Shown piece after piece: positions 9,154 through 18,666 of a stretch of 64,000 bases of DNA (position 1 is the stretch's first letter; every line of letters starts with the position of its first letter). The notes under the pieces were generated by a model. It had not been told where the DNA came from and made no database searches. It saw nothing but the letters and a program-made list of their open reading frames with translations. Where the stretch lies: the NCBI GenBank assembly GCA_910584385.1, contig CAJUAK010000004.1, positions 67,747 through 131,746 of the forward strand, written 5' to 3'. Position numbers and translations under genes: made by a program. The stretch is from an uncultured Alphaproteobacteria bacterium (GTDB taxonomy: Bacteria; Pseudomonadota; Alphaproteobacteria; RF32; CAG-239).

Positions 9154-9705
9154 TCAACCAAAAATCTCTTTATAAAGAGTTTGGTAAGCTTCTGCGGCGC
9201 AAGCGGCTTCAGCAGCCAGTTCGTCAGAACAGGGATTTGCATCGGCAAGCTGCTGCGCCTCTTTGAACGCAGTTTTACGCCAGCTGAGCCTTTTGAGCTG
9301 GTCATAAGAAACAATGCGTTTGTTTCGCCAGCCCCAGGTACCGCAGTATGTACGGAACGTCATGTTTTCCGTATAGGTGTCAATTTCACCGCTGCGCCTG
9401 TCAACAAAGACATCGCTCAGGGGAACGGCCACAGCAACACGCTCCGTTTCGCCGCTAAAGGCTTTAACGAAAGCGACCTCTTTCTCCTTCTGTGCAAACA
9501 GAACGACACCAGGGCTCGGACAACAGCGTTCGGCAAGGTTTCCCTTGCGGAAATGCAAACGGCAGACGCGTATGTCATCTGCGGTTACGGTAAGCCATTT
9601 TCCGCCGAGTTTTTTGATTTTCTCAACGGCTTGGTCGGCTGTGCGGATGTCTTCAGAGACGGCTGCGCCTCTGTGATCCGACTTGAGAATAGGTGATTGC
9701 TCCAT
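9154..9705 (-). CDS. hypothetical cytosolic protein
   Basis: Unrecognised 183-aa soluble protein without signal peptide or membrane segment. It has a basic middle region with four cysteines, including an adjacent pair (AERCCPSP and VCRLHF), a tryptophan-rich stretch (YCGTWGWRNKR) and an alanine-rich helical C-terminus. No Shine-Dalgarno sequence is visible before the ATG, which lies in an A/T-rich stretch, so the true start could be internal. A well-formed terminator just after the stop supports expression. It sits alone between fba and tkt, and no conserved partner suggests its job. Confidence 0.6.
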   Translation of the reverse strand: MEQSPILKSDHRGAAVSEDIRTADQAVEKIKKLGGKWLTVTADDIRVCRLHFRKGNLAERCCPSPGVVLFAQKEKEVAFVKAFSGETERVAVAVPLSDVFVDRRSGEIDTYTENMTFRTYCGTWGWRNKRIVSYDQLKRLSWRKTAFKEAQQLADANPCSDELAAEAACAAEAYQTLYKEIFG

Positions 9706-9780
9706 AATAATTAGCTATTAGTTATAAAAATACGTTTAGTAAAAAAGTTAAAATAGTATGCTATAATTGTTAATAAATAT

Positions 9781-9806
9781 GCCCCCAAACTAAGATGTTT
9801 GGGGGC
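9781..9806 (-). terminator. hairpin downstream of transketolase
   Basis: A perfect 10-bp GC-rich stem (GCCCCCAAAC / GTTTGGGGGC) with a 6-base loop, 33 bases after the tkt stop codon. The trailing T content on the minus strand is only moderate. Confidence 0.7.
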
Positions 9807-9838
9807 TGTTGTCAATGGTAGATTTTATTTTTAACAGT

Positions 9839-11809
9839 TTATTTCAGCGAATTCTTAACTGAATCAATAATTTCATCAGCGGTAATGCCAAAATATTCAT
9901 AAAGCTGTTCAGCCGGGCCGGAGGCGCCAAATCCGTCCATGCCGATAATGTCTCCGTTCAGCCCGACATATTTTTCCCAGCCGAATTTTGAGGCCGCCTC
10001 AATGGCAATCCGCGGCGCGTTGCCCAAAACTTTTTCCTGATATTCTGGGGACTGCTTGTCAAATAACTCTGTGCAGGGCATTGAAACGACAACCGTTTCG
10101 ATGCCTTCTTCCTTAAGGCGTTTTTGCGCTTCAACGGCTAAGGAAACTTCTGACCCCGTTGCGATCAGAGTGGCCTGGCGTTTTTTCTCATCGCCGCTGA
10201 TGATATATCCGCCTTTTGCCGTTAAGTTTTCTTTGGCATCTTTGCGGAGCAGTGGGAGCGCTTGGCGGGTAAGCGCCAAAATGCTCGGGGTTTCGGCGCT
10301 TTCTATGGCAATCTGCCAGGCTTCTGCCGTTTCAACCACATCACAGGGGCGGAAAGTATAAATGTTCGGCATTGCCCGGTAAGAAGCCAGATGCTCGATT
10401 GGCTGATGCGTTGGGCCGTCTTCGCCAACACCGATGGAGTCATGCGTCATAACATAAATGACGCGAATGCCCATCAAGGCTGCCAAACGCATAGACGGAC
10501 GCATATAATCTGAAAAGACAAAAAACGTTCCGCCAAAAGGAATAACGCCGCCATGCAAAGCTAAGCCGTTCATAATGGCGCCCATTGCATGTTCCCGAAT
10601 GCCGTACATGACATTATTGCCCTGATAGTCGCCGGCCTGGATGGTCTTGGATGCCGATGTCAAAGTCAGGTTGGAGGCGGCTAAGTCTGCGGAACCTCCG
10701 ATAATTTCGGGAATGTTGGGCACAATGGCTTCCAGGCACATCTGGGAGGCTTTGCGCGTCGCGACTTTTGTTTTTTCTTCAACGGCAGAAATTTTTAGCT
10801 TGTTGAGGGCGCCATCCCAGTTTTTAGGCAGTTTGTTCTCTGTCAAATCTAAAAATTCCCGGCCTTTAAGCTTTGCATGCTTTTCCCATTTATGATATGC
10901 TTCGCTGCCGCGTTCTCCGGCGGTCCTCCACGCTTTCAGGATATCGGCAGGAATTTCGAAGGGGGCATAATCCCAGTTTAATTTTTTGCGCATCGCTGCA
11001 ATTTCTTCTGCGCCCAGAGGCGAACCATGGCATTTTGATGTACCGCATTTTGACGGGGCGCCAAAACCGATAGTCGTTTTGCAGGCGATTAAAGTCGGCT
11101 TCTTGGATTTTTGGGCTTTGGCAAGAGCTTTGGCGATAGCTTTTTGGTTTTGCCCGTCTGTTTCAATTGTGTTCCAGCCAACGGCCTGAAAGCGCTTGAT
11201 TTGATTCGTGGAGTTGGCCTTGTCCACGGTGCCGTCGATTGTGATGTTGTTGTTATCCCACAAAACAATCAGTTTATTAAGCTTTAAATGTCCGGCGAGA
11301 GAAATAGCCTCTTCCGAGATGCCTTCCATCAAACATCCGTCGCCGGCAATAACATATGTATAGTGGCTGCAGACATCATCGCCGTATTTTGCATTGATAA
11401 CCCTTTCCGCAAGAGCCATGCCGACGGCCGAAGAAATTCCTTGCCCGAGCGGTCCTGTCGTCATGTCAATTCCTGACAAATGCCCAAATTCCGGATGCCC
11501 GGCCGTTTTAGAGTTTAATTGGCGGAAATTTTTAAGGTCTTCAATGTCAATATCTTTATAGCCCGTCAGGTAGAGCAACGCATAAAGGAGCATGGAGCCG
11601 TGCCCGGCAGAAAGGACAAAACGGTCGCGGTCAAACCAGCGCGGTTTTAACGGGTTGAATTTTAAAAACTTTGTAAATAAAACAGTTGCGGCATCAGCCA
11701 TGCCGAGCGGCATTCCGGGATGTCCGGATTTGGCCTTTTCAATGGCGTCTGCGGCTAAAAAGCGGATAGCATTGGCCATTTGCATATTTTGTTTTTTTAC
11801 AAAGCACAT
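9839..11809 (-). CDS. tkt: transketolase
   Basis: Thiamine-diphosphate enzyme of the pentose phosphate pathway (656 aa, normal length) moving two-carbon ketol units between sugar phosphates. Substrate-binding histidines are H30 (KSGHPG) and H70 (SAGHGS). The ThDP-binding motif starts at G156-D157-G158 and ends near the NNN at 186-188. The catalytic glutamate is E406 in GIREHAMG, and the phosphate-contact segment HDSIGVGEDGPTHQP follows. A clear AAGGAG site before the ATG fixes the start. It is last in a minus-strand run with a GGDEF protein, an RNA methyltransferase and a lipoprotein. Confidence 0.97.
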   Translation of the reverse strand: MCFVKKQNMQMANAIRFLAADAIEKAKSGHPGMPLGMADAATVLFTKFLKFNPLKPRWFDRDRFVLSAGHGSMLLYALLYLTGYKDIDIEDLKNFRQLNSKTAGHPEFGHLSGIDMTTGPLGQGISSAVGMALAERVINAKYGDDVCSHYTYVIAGDGCLMEGISEEAISLAGHLKLNKLIVLWDNNNITIDGTVDKANSTNQIKRFQAVGWNTIETDGQNQKAIAKALAKAQKSKKPTLIACKTTIGFGAPSKCGTSKCHGSPLGAEEIAAMRKKLNWDYAPFEIPADILKAWRTAGERGSEAYHKWEKHAKLKGREFLDLTENKLPKNWDGALNKLKISAVEEKTKVATRKASQMCLEAIVPNIPEIIGGSADLAASNLTLTSASKTIQAGDYQGNNVMYGIREHAMGAIMNGLALHGGVIPFGGTFFVFSDYMRPSMRLAALMGIRVIYVMTHDSIGVGEDGPTHQPIEHLASYRAMPNIYTFRPCDVVETAEAWQIAIESAETPSILALTRQALPLLRKDAKENLTAKGGYIISGDEKKRQATLIATGSEVSLAVEAQKRLKEEGIETVVVSMPCTELFDKQSPEYQEKVLGNAPRIAIEAASKFGWEKYVGLNGDIIGMDGFGASGPAEQLYEYFGITADEIIDSVKNSLK

Positions 11810-11830
11810 TTCTTTTCTCCTTAATTGAAA

Positions 11831-12367
11831 TTAGCGGCCGCAGGAACGGCAGCTGTTTACTTTTTCCGGCTGGGCACTGTTTTTCAAAGCAGGCTCAAAT
11901 CCTAAATCAAAAATTTGGTCGTTATAAATTTTATCAGCCTTGGAAAGGGCAAGCCTTAAGAATATTTTTCCGCCTTCATAGGCAGAATTAAGGCGTATTT
12001 CCTGCGGCTTTCCTTCAAAAAGCTGTTCTTCGTTTTCAGTAGTAAAGACGATTGTTTCATTAAACGCCCGGTTAAATCTGCCGTTGTCAATAAAATAGCT
12101 GATGTCTGCCTCTTGGGCCAGGCGGCTGTTTGTCCGGCTGATTTTAAAAAGAGGCGTGATGACGGCTCTGTTTTGACGGTGCGATTCATCGTAAAAGCAA
12201 TAGCCTTTATAGCCGTAGAGTTCGATATAAACCTCGCCCTCAGGGCTTCTTTGCGTAAGATAAGAGCTTGCTCTCGGAATTTGGATATTCGGGCAAAATG
12301 CCGCATCTTTTTGTGCGGAACAAGCCGCAGACATAAAAACAAATAAAGCCAAGATATATTTTCGCAT
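11831..12367 (-). CDS. putative outer-membrane lipoprotein
   Basis: 178-aa protein with a type II signal peptide: a short basic start, a hydrophobic core and the lipobox MSAAC with lipidated C16. The mature part is mainly beta-rich, with residues such as EVYIELYGYKGYCFYDES, and ends in a short cysteine motif (SCRSCGR) that could form a disulfide. I do not recognise a family. The AAGGAG ribosome binding site is strong. It lies 21 bases upstream of tkt and 36 bases downstream of the methyltransferase, so it is probably cotranscribed with both, although no shared function is evident. Confidence 0.8.
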   Translation of the reverse strand: MRKYILALFVFMSAACSAQKDAAFCPNIQIPRASSYLTQRSPEGEVYIELYGYKGYCFYDESHRQNRAVITPLFKISRTNSRLAQEADISYFIDNGRFNRAFNETIVFTTENEEQLFEGKPQEIRLNSAYEGGKIFLRLALSKADKIYNDQIFDLGFEPALKNSAQPEKVNSCRSCGR

Positions 12368-12403
12368 CCAAATCTCCTTTTTGCTTACTATAAACGCCGC
12401 CGT

Positions 12404-13540
12404 TTATTTTGTAAACAGAGCAATAACTTCGCTGTGGTTAGAATAGGCGAACTGGTCAAGGAAGGTCATTTCTTTGAGGCTGTATCCGCTATTTTTTAGG
12501 AGCTCCCCGTCTTTGAGCAGGCTGTGGGGATTGCAGGAAATCATAACGATTCGTTCAGGCTTGTCCCTCAAATTGCAAATTTCCCGGATTTGCCGGTCAG
12601 CACCGGCGCGCGGCGGGTCGATGACCATTGCGGCGCAGCCTTCCAATTCCTCTTTTAAAGGGTATTTAAATAGGTTTCGGCACAGAGTTTCCACATTTGA
12701 AATTTGATTCTTGTTGAGGGAATTCTTGAATCCTTCCAACAACGGCGCGGAAGAATCTGCGGCGATAATTTTAATGTTTTTCTCTCGGCAAAGTTCATAG
12801 CTGAAAGTCCCCACGCCGCAAAATAAGTCGGCAATTTTGCCTTCAATGCCTTGTAAATATTCCTTGGTTTTGCGGCGTAAAAATGCTTCGCCTTCAGCGC
12901 TTGGCTGCAGGAAAGTCCCGGCGGGGATATAAACGGAATAGCCATTGATTAAAAGGTAGGGCTTGTTCTTTTCCAAAATGGTTTCTGCCGGCGAATTTTC
13001 ATCTTTCTGCCATGAAAAGCGGATAATATCATCAAGACGGAAAAGGTGTTCGGCAATAATTTCCCTCATTTCCAAATTTGGCTCCAGCGGCGCGGCCATA
13101 ACGGCATCTATGCCGTTATGGGCCAAGCAGATTTTGATGTCGCCCTGCTCAAGTTGCCGGGTTGACATTTTTTTGCCTTTCCCCTGGCAGATTTTAACTT
13201 GGCACAAATCCTTGAGCAAATTTTCCAAATCCGGAAGCAATTTATTAATCTTAGGGCTGAGCATCCGGCATTTTTCAAAAGAGATAACGCGCGGGCCGGA
13301 TTTTTCGTTAAAGCCCAAAGTAATGCCCGCTTTGTTTTTTCTGAATGCAAACGCAGCGCGCCGGCGGCTTCCTGTCGGCACAAAATAAGATTCCCGCCAA
13401 GGGGCGTCTCCGGCCAAAGGTTTCAAAATCCGTTTAACCTGGTTTTCCTTCTTTTCCTTGTATGCCGCATCGCTCTCAGGGTAAGCGCAGCCTCCGCAGA
13501 GGTTAAAACAAGGACAGTCGCAGGCGTCAGAAACTGGCAT
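12404..13540 (-). CDS. rlmC: RlmC/RlmD-family 23S rRNA (uracil-C5) methyltransferase
   Basis: SAM-dependent RNA m5U methyltransferase (378 aa) with an N-terminal iron-sulfur cluster motif: C9, C15 and C18 in CPCFNLCGGC, plus a later cysteine (FEKCRML). The SAM-binding loop is ADLFCGVGTFSYEL, the catalytic motif is DPPRAGAD, and the nucleophile is C336 in MISCNPHS; the C-terminal HSE motif ends the domain. There is no TRAM domain, and the size is that of E. coli RlmC (375 aa) rather than RlmD, so the rlmC name is likely but the exact uridine is inferred. The start at 13540 is preferred over one 54 bases upstream because GGAG lies just ahead of it and it begins one base after the GGDEF gene stop. 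Confidence 0.88.
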   Translation of the reverse strand: MPVSDACDCPCFNLCGGCAYPESDAAYKEKKENQVKRILKPLAGDAPWRESYFVPTGSRRRAAFAFRKNKAGITLGFNEKSGPRVISFEKCRMLSPKINKLLPDLENLLKDLCQVKICQGKGKKMSTRQLEQGDIKICLAHNGIDAVMAAPLEPNLEMREIIAEHLFRLDDIIRFSWQKDENSPAETILEKNKPYLLINGYSVYIPAGTFLQPSAEGEAFLRRKTKEYLQGIEGKIADLFCGVGTFSYELCREKNIKIIAADSSAPLLEGFKNSLNKNQISNVETLCRNLFKYPLKEELEGCAAMVIDPPRAGADRQIREICNLRDKPERIVMISCNPHSLLKDGELLKNSGYSLKEMTFLDQFAYSNHSEVIALFTK

Positions 13541-13541
13541 T

Positions 13542-15200
13542 TTAGTTCTCCGGAATATCAAGCAGGGAGATTTCTGAAGCTTCTTCCTTGTCAAAAATCG
13601 GATGGTGGTTTGCAGATTCTTCTTTGCGTTCTGTATCGGAGAAAGACGCTAAATCGTTTTTTGTAAAGATTCGCACTCGGTTTCTTCCGCCTTGTTTGGC
13701 CTGATACATGGCTTCGTCTGCCGTTTTAATGAGCATATCGACATTTTCTGAAACGGCATCGGAAGAAACGCCGATACTGACGGTGAATTTGACATTTTGG
13801 TTATCTTCCGTATGGACGATAATCTCAGAAATTGTCTCCCGCAAACGGTCAGCAACCTTATAGGCTGTTTCAGCATCCGTATCAGGCAAAAAGGCAACAA
13901 ATTCCTCGCCGCCGTAACGGGCGACAATGTCGTTGTCGCGCAAAGCACGCTCTGCCGTTGAAGCGAGTTCTATCAAAACTTTGTCGCCAATCTTATGCCC
14001 ATAAGTGTCATTCACATTCTTAAAATGGTCGGCATCCATCATTAACACGCTGTAGGGGCGGTTTTCCCGTTGAAGGTTCAGTATCTGTTTATAAACTTCC
14101 TCTTCAAAATAGCGCCGGTTAAAGATAGAGGTCAGCGGATCCCTGATGGCCTGGTTTTTCAAAAGGACTTCCCTGTTTTTGCGTGATGTGATGTCCTGAA
14201 AAGCCGAATAAAGGGCAACATCATAATTATAGTCAATAATATTTGCCGAGGCCAAAAGCCAGAAAGGTGTGTCAGAATTGGGCGTTTTAACGAGAATTTC
14301 AAATTCCTGGACAACTTTTTCCTGTTCCAAACGCTCATTAAGCGTTTTTCTGTTTTCGGCATCTGCAAAAAAGTCTTTCAGATGATATCTTTCCAGTTCA
14401 TGTGCGACGATTCCGAAAAGTTTGACGGCATTATTGTTCGCTAAAAGGATTTTGTCGTCGCTTAAGCGGGAAATTATAATTGGAAAAGGGGATAACTTTA
14501 TGATTTCTTCTATCTTGTTATTGCATTTTTCAATAGTTTCATCTTTTTTTCTGAGATCTGCTTTCAAATTATCGCCGCGGATAAGAAGCAAAGATGTCCC
14601 GAGCAGGGCATAAAAAACTGCGCCCAAATACCACAAGCTTTCCGGCGTCGGTTCCCCATGGGCAAGCTTCCACGCCCAATAAATACTGGCAACGGTTGTC
14701 AAAACCGCGCTGCATAAATAGCCAAAAGCGTCCTTGCTGCGCACTTGCGACCAAAAGCTGATGGCCACATATGTAAAGCCGGCCAAGGGGAAAATGCTGC
14801 GCATATTGTTGACGACGGCGCCGTCTGGAATGATGTAGACAGAGAAAATAATTGCAAAAATTCCCAGGCCGAAGATTCCGGCGATGACCGGAGTGTCTGA
14901 AATATTTCCGGCAAGCATCCTTGAGCCGGCTAAAGCCAGCAAGCCCATGGATGCCAAAAGCAAAGTCAATTCAACCAATATATAAAAATTTATATTTCCG
15001 CCGCCTGCAAAGACATTGGCAGCGCGGGTTTCAGCCAGGTTTGCAAAAAGCTCCGCCAGCAGGCCGGCGGCCAGATACCAGATTCCCCGGCGGATACGCG
15101 GATTTTCCGCAGCAAAAAAACAACAAGCCAGAAATAAGGCAAAAGCAGACAAAGTAATGCCAAAATGGCCAGATGAACTGAATATCGCTAAATTTCCCAT
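13542..15200 (-). CDS. membrane-anchored PAS-GGDEF diguanylate cyclase
   Basis: 552-aa signalling protein. About seven hydrophobic helices fill residues 1-215 (a MASE-like sensor of no assigned family), a short coiled linker leads to a PAS domain (about 225-345, ending QDITSRKNRE), and a complete GGDEF domain follows. The active-site loop reads GGEEF (430-434) with an inhibitory I-site RDND at 421-424 exactly five residues before it, so it should make cyclic di-GMP and be feedback-inhibited. The C-terminal 40 residues are acidic and probably disordered. It is the first gene of the run leading to rlmC and tkt. Cyclic di-GMP control would fit a flagellated cell (flbT is in this window). Confidence 0.93.
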   Translation of the reverse strand: MGNLAIFSSSGHFGITLSAFALFLACCFFAAENPRIRRGIWYLAAGLLAELFANLAETRAANVFAGGGNINFYILVELTLLLASMGLLALAGSRMLAGNISDTPVIAGIFGLGIFAIIFSVYIIPDGAVVNNMRSIFPLAGFTYVAISFWSQVRSKDAFGYLCSAVLTTVASIYWAWKLAHGEPTPESLWYLGAVFYALLGTSLLLIRGDNLKADLRKKDETIEKCNNKIEEIIKLSPFPIIISRLSDDKILLANNNAVKLFGIVAHELERYHLKDFFADAENRKTLNERLEQEKVVQEFEILVKTPNSDTPFWLLASANIIDYNYDVALYSAFQDITSRKNREVLLKNQAIRDPLTSIFNRRYFEEEVYKQILNLQRENRPYSVLMMDADHFKNVNDTYGHKIGDKVLIELASTAERALRDNDIVARYGGEEFVAFLPDTDAETAYKVADRLRETISEIIVHTEDNQNVKFTVSIGVSSDAVSENVDMLIKTADEAMYQAKQGGRNRVRIFTKNDLASFSDTERKEESANHHPIFDKEEASEISLLDIPEN

Positions 15201-15347
15201 GTTATCCTCATAACGGTTTTATCATGAAGGCAAATTATAGGATGATTTTGTTAAAATAAATTAAAATTTGCAAATAAATAGTGATTAATTTAAAAAAGTG
15301 TTATATAGCTAAATATATAAAATTTATCAGGATAGGGGAACAGAATA

Positions 15348-16535
15348 ATGAATTGTGCCGCAGCAGACCATTTCAGCCATAAATATGAACTTCCTTTGGG
15401 TAAAATTCCAACCAAAAGTTCGGACAGGATTTCCCTTGGAATACTGCTTCCCGGGCTTTTGTTCTCGTTCCTGATGGTGTGTTTGGGCGTTTATGATTTG
15501 TTTTACGGCGGTGCCGAAGCAAATGCCCTTTTTGAAGAATTTGCCGCCTTGGAAGACAGTTCCGGAAATTACCATTCTTTCATCAGCCCGGTATTTTTTG
15601 ATGCCGTGGTTATCCTTCTCGGGTTGGGCAGCATTATATCTTTAATCTTTTCATATATCCGTTATAAGAAAATCTTCTTTGACGGAAAGAAGATTAAAAT
15701 CATATACCGTTCCGCTTTGGGAAAAAAAGCATCCGTCCTGGCGCCGCTTGCCGATTATGAAGGCGTGCGTTTTCGGATTGCTTTTCTGCAATTTGGCGTC
15801 GTCAGCCGCAATAAATATATTATTGAACTTTATCACAAAGACCCTGAAAAAATAGCGCCGCTTTACATATCCACTTCAGGGAAAAATATCCGTGAGATTT
15901 GGGAAAACTATGCAAAAAAATTAAAGAAGCCGGGAATGATAAACACGGACGAAGGCGAAGTTGTCAGAAGTTTCAAGGATGTCGATAAATCTCTGCGCAA
16001 GCAGTATAATGCAGGATTGATTGCGGACGATTATGATTTTTATGCGCCGCTTCCAGAAAATATTTCTTATGTCCGCAAAAGGGACAAGGTAGTGATTAAG
16101 GGGCACAAAATTGTTTGGGACGCCTATAACTTTTTGGCATGGTTCTTCATTTTTGTATATTCGGCGGCCTACCTGTCTGTTTTATTCCAGCTCCCTGTGG
16201 TTCTGGAGAATTTCGGCGCTTGGAAAACGGCAGGGCTTTTTGCCGGCGGATTCGCCGTTTTGCTGGCTTCAATCTGGCTTTTGTTTAGAAAAGAAAAGCT
16301 GGTGATTAAAAAAAGAAAAATCGTGCATACATATAAATACATGTTGTTTTCAACCAAGCATGACGAGATGGACAAGGATGACATCGAAGCTGTTGATATT
16401 ATGGTTAATCCGGTCAGCGGGCGCCGCTGCTTGTCAATCAGTTCTGCCAAAAAGACAATAGCTTTTGGAAAAAAACTGCCGTTAAAGGATTTGCAATGGG
16501 TGAAAAAAATGCTGGTGCACGAAGTCGTGTCATAA
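15348..16535 (+). CDS. membrane protein with two PH-like cytosolic domains
   Basis: Unrecognised 395-aa protein built as two similar halves: a helical hairpin (about 30-50 and 80-100) followed by a beta-rich soluble part (KKIFFDGKKIKIIYR onward), then a second hairpin (about 260-285 and 293-312) followed by KLVIKKRKIVHTYKY and a C-terminal beta-rich part. Strands alternating with basic turns after a transmembrane pair are typical of bacterial PH-like (YdbT/DUF304-type) membrane proteins; this is a structural guess. It is divergent from the GGDEF gene and has a GGGG-type ribosome binding site. Confidence 0.75.
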   Translation: MNCAAADHFSHKYELPLGKIPTKSSDRISLGILLPGLLFSFLMVCLGVYDLFYGGAEANALFEEFAALEDSSGNYHSFISPVFFDAVVILLGLGSIISLIFSYIRYKKIFFDGKKIKIIYRSALGKKASVLAPLADYEGVRFRIAFLQFGVVSRNKYIIELYHKDPEKIAPLYISTSGKNIREIWENYAKKLKKPGMINTDEGEVVRSFKDVDKSLRKQYNAGLIADDYDFYAPLPENISYVRKRDKVVIKGHKIVWDAYNFLAWFFIFVYSAAYLSVLFQLPVVLENFGAWKTAGLFAGGFAVLLASIWLLFRKEKLVIKKRKIVHTYKYMLFSTKHDEMDKDDIEAVDIMVNPVSGRRCLSISSAKKTIAFGKKLPLKDLQWVKKMLVHEVVS

Positions 16536-16563
16536 AATATTGCGGGCTTTTCGCATAATTTCT

Positions 16564-16592
16564 TTGCCAAAAGCAAAACAATCCGTTATATA
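16564..16592 (+). promoter_or_regulatory. putative sigma-70 promoter of the yfgM-bamB-der operon
   Basis: TTGCCA (16564-16569), a 17-base spacer and TATATA (16587-16592), about 35 bases before the first ATG of the operon. This is one of the best promoter matches in the window. Confidence 0.55.
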
Positions 16593-16627
16593 TAAGCACA
16601 AAATAATCTTTTCAGGAGTTTCTTAAG

Positions 16628-17305
16628 ATGAAAAAAAATAATGCCGATCCCGAAATTGAAGCCGCTTTTTTCAGAGAGGTTGAGGAAAGCGTAAAGAATG
16701 ACCGGTTGAAACAGTTATGGGACAAATACGGGCTGGCAATTATTGTGGGCGTGGCCTTGATTCTGACGGCAACGGTCAGCTTTGAATCTTTCCGTGCCTG
16801 GCGGGATAAAAAAATGTCTGAAATGTCAAACGCCTATGCGGTGGCACTTGCTTTGCAAAACCAGGGAAAGTATGAGGAAAGCGCAAAGCTTCTGGGAATG
16901 ATTAGCGAGGAAAGCAGCGGCATCTATGGCGATATTGCCGAGTTGCAGCTGGCAAATTTATATTTGTCCGAGGGAAAGAATGAGGAAGCCGTAAATATTC
17001 TGAAAAAGATTGTGCAGGACAAAAAAATGCGTCCCGAGCTGCGTGATGTTGCCCGCGTGAAGTTGGCTTCTTACCTTTTGGATACGGCGCCGGCAGAAGA
17101 AGTGAAAGCTCTCTTGGTTCCGCTAAACCAGCCGGATAACGAATGGAACGTTATTGCTAAAGAAATGCTGGCAATGTTGGCGATTCGCGAAGGAAACGAA
17201 GTTGAGGCAATTGCGCTTTACCAGGAAATAGCGGATGCTTCGTCAGTAGATGATTATGTCAAGACCCGCGCACGGGATATGATTTCTGTTTTGGAACAAA
17301 ATTAA
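16628..17305 (+). CDS. YfgM-like membrane-anchored TPR protein
   Basis: 225-aa protein with a short cytosolic N-terminus, one transmembrane helix (about 34-53) and a periplasmic helical-repeat domain of tetratricopeptide type (for example KYEESAKLLGMI and KNEEAVNILKKIV). In E. coli YfgM is an ancillary periplasmic chaperone associated with the SecYEG/PpiD site and is encoded just upstream of bamB; the same order is seen here (this gene, bamB, der). That synteny is the main reason for the name. The ribosome binding site (CAGGAG) is good and an upstream promoter is visible. Confidence 0.85.
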   Translation: MKKNNADPEIEAAFFREVEESVKNDRLKQLWDKYGLAIIVGVALILTATVSFESFRAWRDKKMSEMSNAYAVALALQNQGKYEESAKLLGMISEESSGIYGDIAELQLANLYLSEGKNEEAVNILKKIVQDKKMRPELRDVARVKLASYLLDTAPAEEVKALLVPLNQPDNEWNVIAKEMLAMLAIREGNEVEAIALYQEIADASSVDDYVKTRARDMISVLEQN

Positions 17306-17325
17306 ATTTTGAACGGAGAAAATAA

Positions 17326-18657
17326 ATGGCGGTTAAAATAACGGGTAAATTAATGCTTGCCGTTTCGGTAAGCCTGCTTTCTGCCTGCGGAATGTTTGGA
17401 AAGGATAAAATAGATTTGGACGGCGAGCGGATTGCTGTTTTAGCAAACCGTACGCATTTGCCGCCGGATTATGCGTATGGCGAAGTTAAAATCAAGCTGC
17501 CGGCGCCTTACATTAATAAAGAATGGTCGCAAAATGGCGGAAATGCCGCGCATCTTTTAGGGCATGTTGCCGCGCGGGATAACTTGGAATCCAAGTGGGA
17601 CACATCTTTTGGCACCGGAAATTCAAAACGCGATTTTTTAATTGCTTCTCCGATTATTGCACATAAGGCCGTTTTTGCCATGGATGCCGATGCAAAAGTC
17701 AGTGCCTACCGGATGGATGACGGCAAACAAATATGGCAGCGCAAGCTACGTCCCGTTAATGAAGATGACGCAGAGAGCGCTTTGAAAGGCGCCGGCATTG
17801 CTTACGCGAATAAAAAAATATATGCGGCAACGGGATTCGGAGGCGTCTTTTCCATGGATATGACCAACGGCAAAGTCGTTTGGTGGAAAGATTTGGGCGT
17901 GCCGATGCGTTCTGCGCCGACAGTTCAGGACGGCATGCTTTTTGTTCAGACGATTGATAACCGCCTGATTGCGTTGAGTGCCGACAACGGCGGCGAATTG
18001 TGGGATTATAAATCGCCTTCTGAATCGACCACAATGGTAGGGGCGGCTTCGCCAGCCTATTCTGTGGAACAGGATGTTGTTGTGGCTGCTTTCAGCAATG
18101 GGGAAATCCAGGCTTTTAAAGCAAGTACCGGAACGCCTTTATGGATGGAAGTGCTGCAGCCGCGCGGACGGACAAATTCACTGGCAAATATTAATGCGAT
18201 TAAAGCTTCTCCGGTTATTGACGAGGATAAAGTCTATGCCGTGGGCTATAACAGCACGCTTGCCGCAATTGACCTGCGCAGCGGCACCAAATTATGGGAA
18301 CGGGAAATAGCAAGTTCGGGGCAGCCTTGGGTCGCGGGACAATATTTGTTTGCCTTTACCAATGATTTTGATTTGCTGGCCTTGGAAAAAGATACCGGAA
18401 AAATTGTCTGGAACACAAATATTCCGACCGGTGAAGAAGCTGACACGCGCGGCGGCGTTTCAGGCGTCGGCCCTGTTTTGGTCAGCAACCGCCTGCTGGT
18501 TGCCATTTCAAACGGCTATATCTTTTCCGTATCTCCTTACAGCGGAAAAATATTAAGTTATGTTTCTCTGCCTGACGGTGTCGAGCTAACGCCTGTGGTC
18601 GGTGATGAAATGGTTATCTTCACGACCAATGAAGCTGAAATGCTTACATTCAAATAA
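17326..18657 (+). CDS. bamB: outer membrane assembly lipoprotein BamB
   Basis: 443-aa PQQ-like beta-propeller lipoprotein of the BAM complex, which folds beta-barrel proteins into the outer membrane. The signal peptide ends in lipobox LSAC with lipidated C21. The mature protein shows repeated propeller blades with the W-x-D/N-x-G style of PQQ repeats (DDGKQIWQRKL, TNGKVVWWKDL, DNGGELWDYK, RSGTKLWERE, DTGKIVWNTN). It lacks enzyme motifs, as expected for a scaffold. It lies between the yfgM-like gene and der, the conserved proteobacterial arrangement, with an AACGGAG ribosome binding site before the ATG. Confidence 0.94.
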   Translation: MAVKITGKLMLAVSVSLLSACGMFGKDKIDLDGERIAVLANRTHLPPDYAYGEVKIKLPAPYINKEWSQNGGNAAHLLGHVAARDNLESKWDTSFGTGNSKRDFLIASPIIAHKAVFAMDADAKVSAYRMDDGKQIWQRKLRPVNEDDAESALKGAGIAYANKKIYAATGFGGVFSMDMTNGKVVWWKDLGVPMRSAPTVQDGMLFVQTIDNRLIALSADNGGELWDYKSPSESTTMVGAASPAYSVEQDVVVAAFSNGEIQAFKASTGTPLWMEVLQPRGRTNSLANINAIKASPVIDEDKVYAVGYNSTLAAIDLRSGTKLWEREIASSGQPWVAGQYLFAFTNDFDLLALEKDTGKIVWNTNIPTGEEADTRGGVSGVGPVLVSNRLLVAISNGYIFSVSPYSGKILSYVSLPDGVELTPVVGDEMVIFTTNEAEMLTFK

Positions 18658-18666
18658 GGAGCTTGC

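Noticed and set aside
9755..9775. TATAAT box on the plus strand upstream of tkt's terminator
   Set aside because: No plus-strand gene follows, so it is taken as chance in A/T-rich sequence.
13541..13594. Upstream in-frame start of the methyltransferase inside the GGDEF gene
   Set aside because: No ribosome binding site there; the ATG at 13540 directly follows the GGDEF stop and has GGAG.
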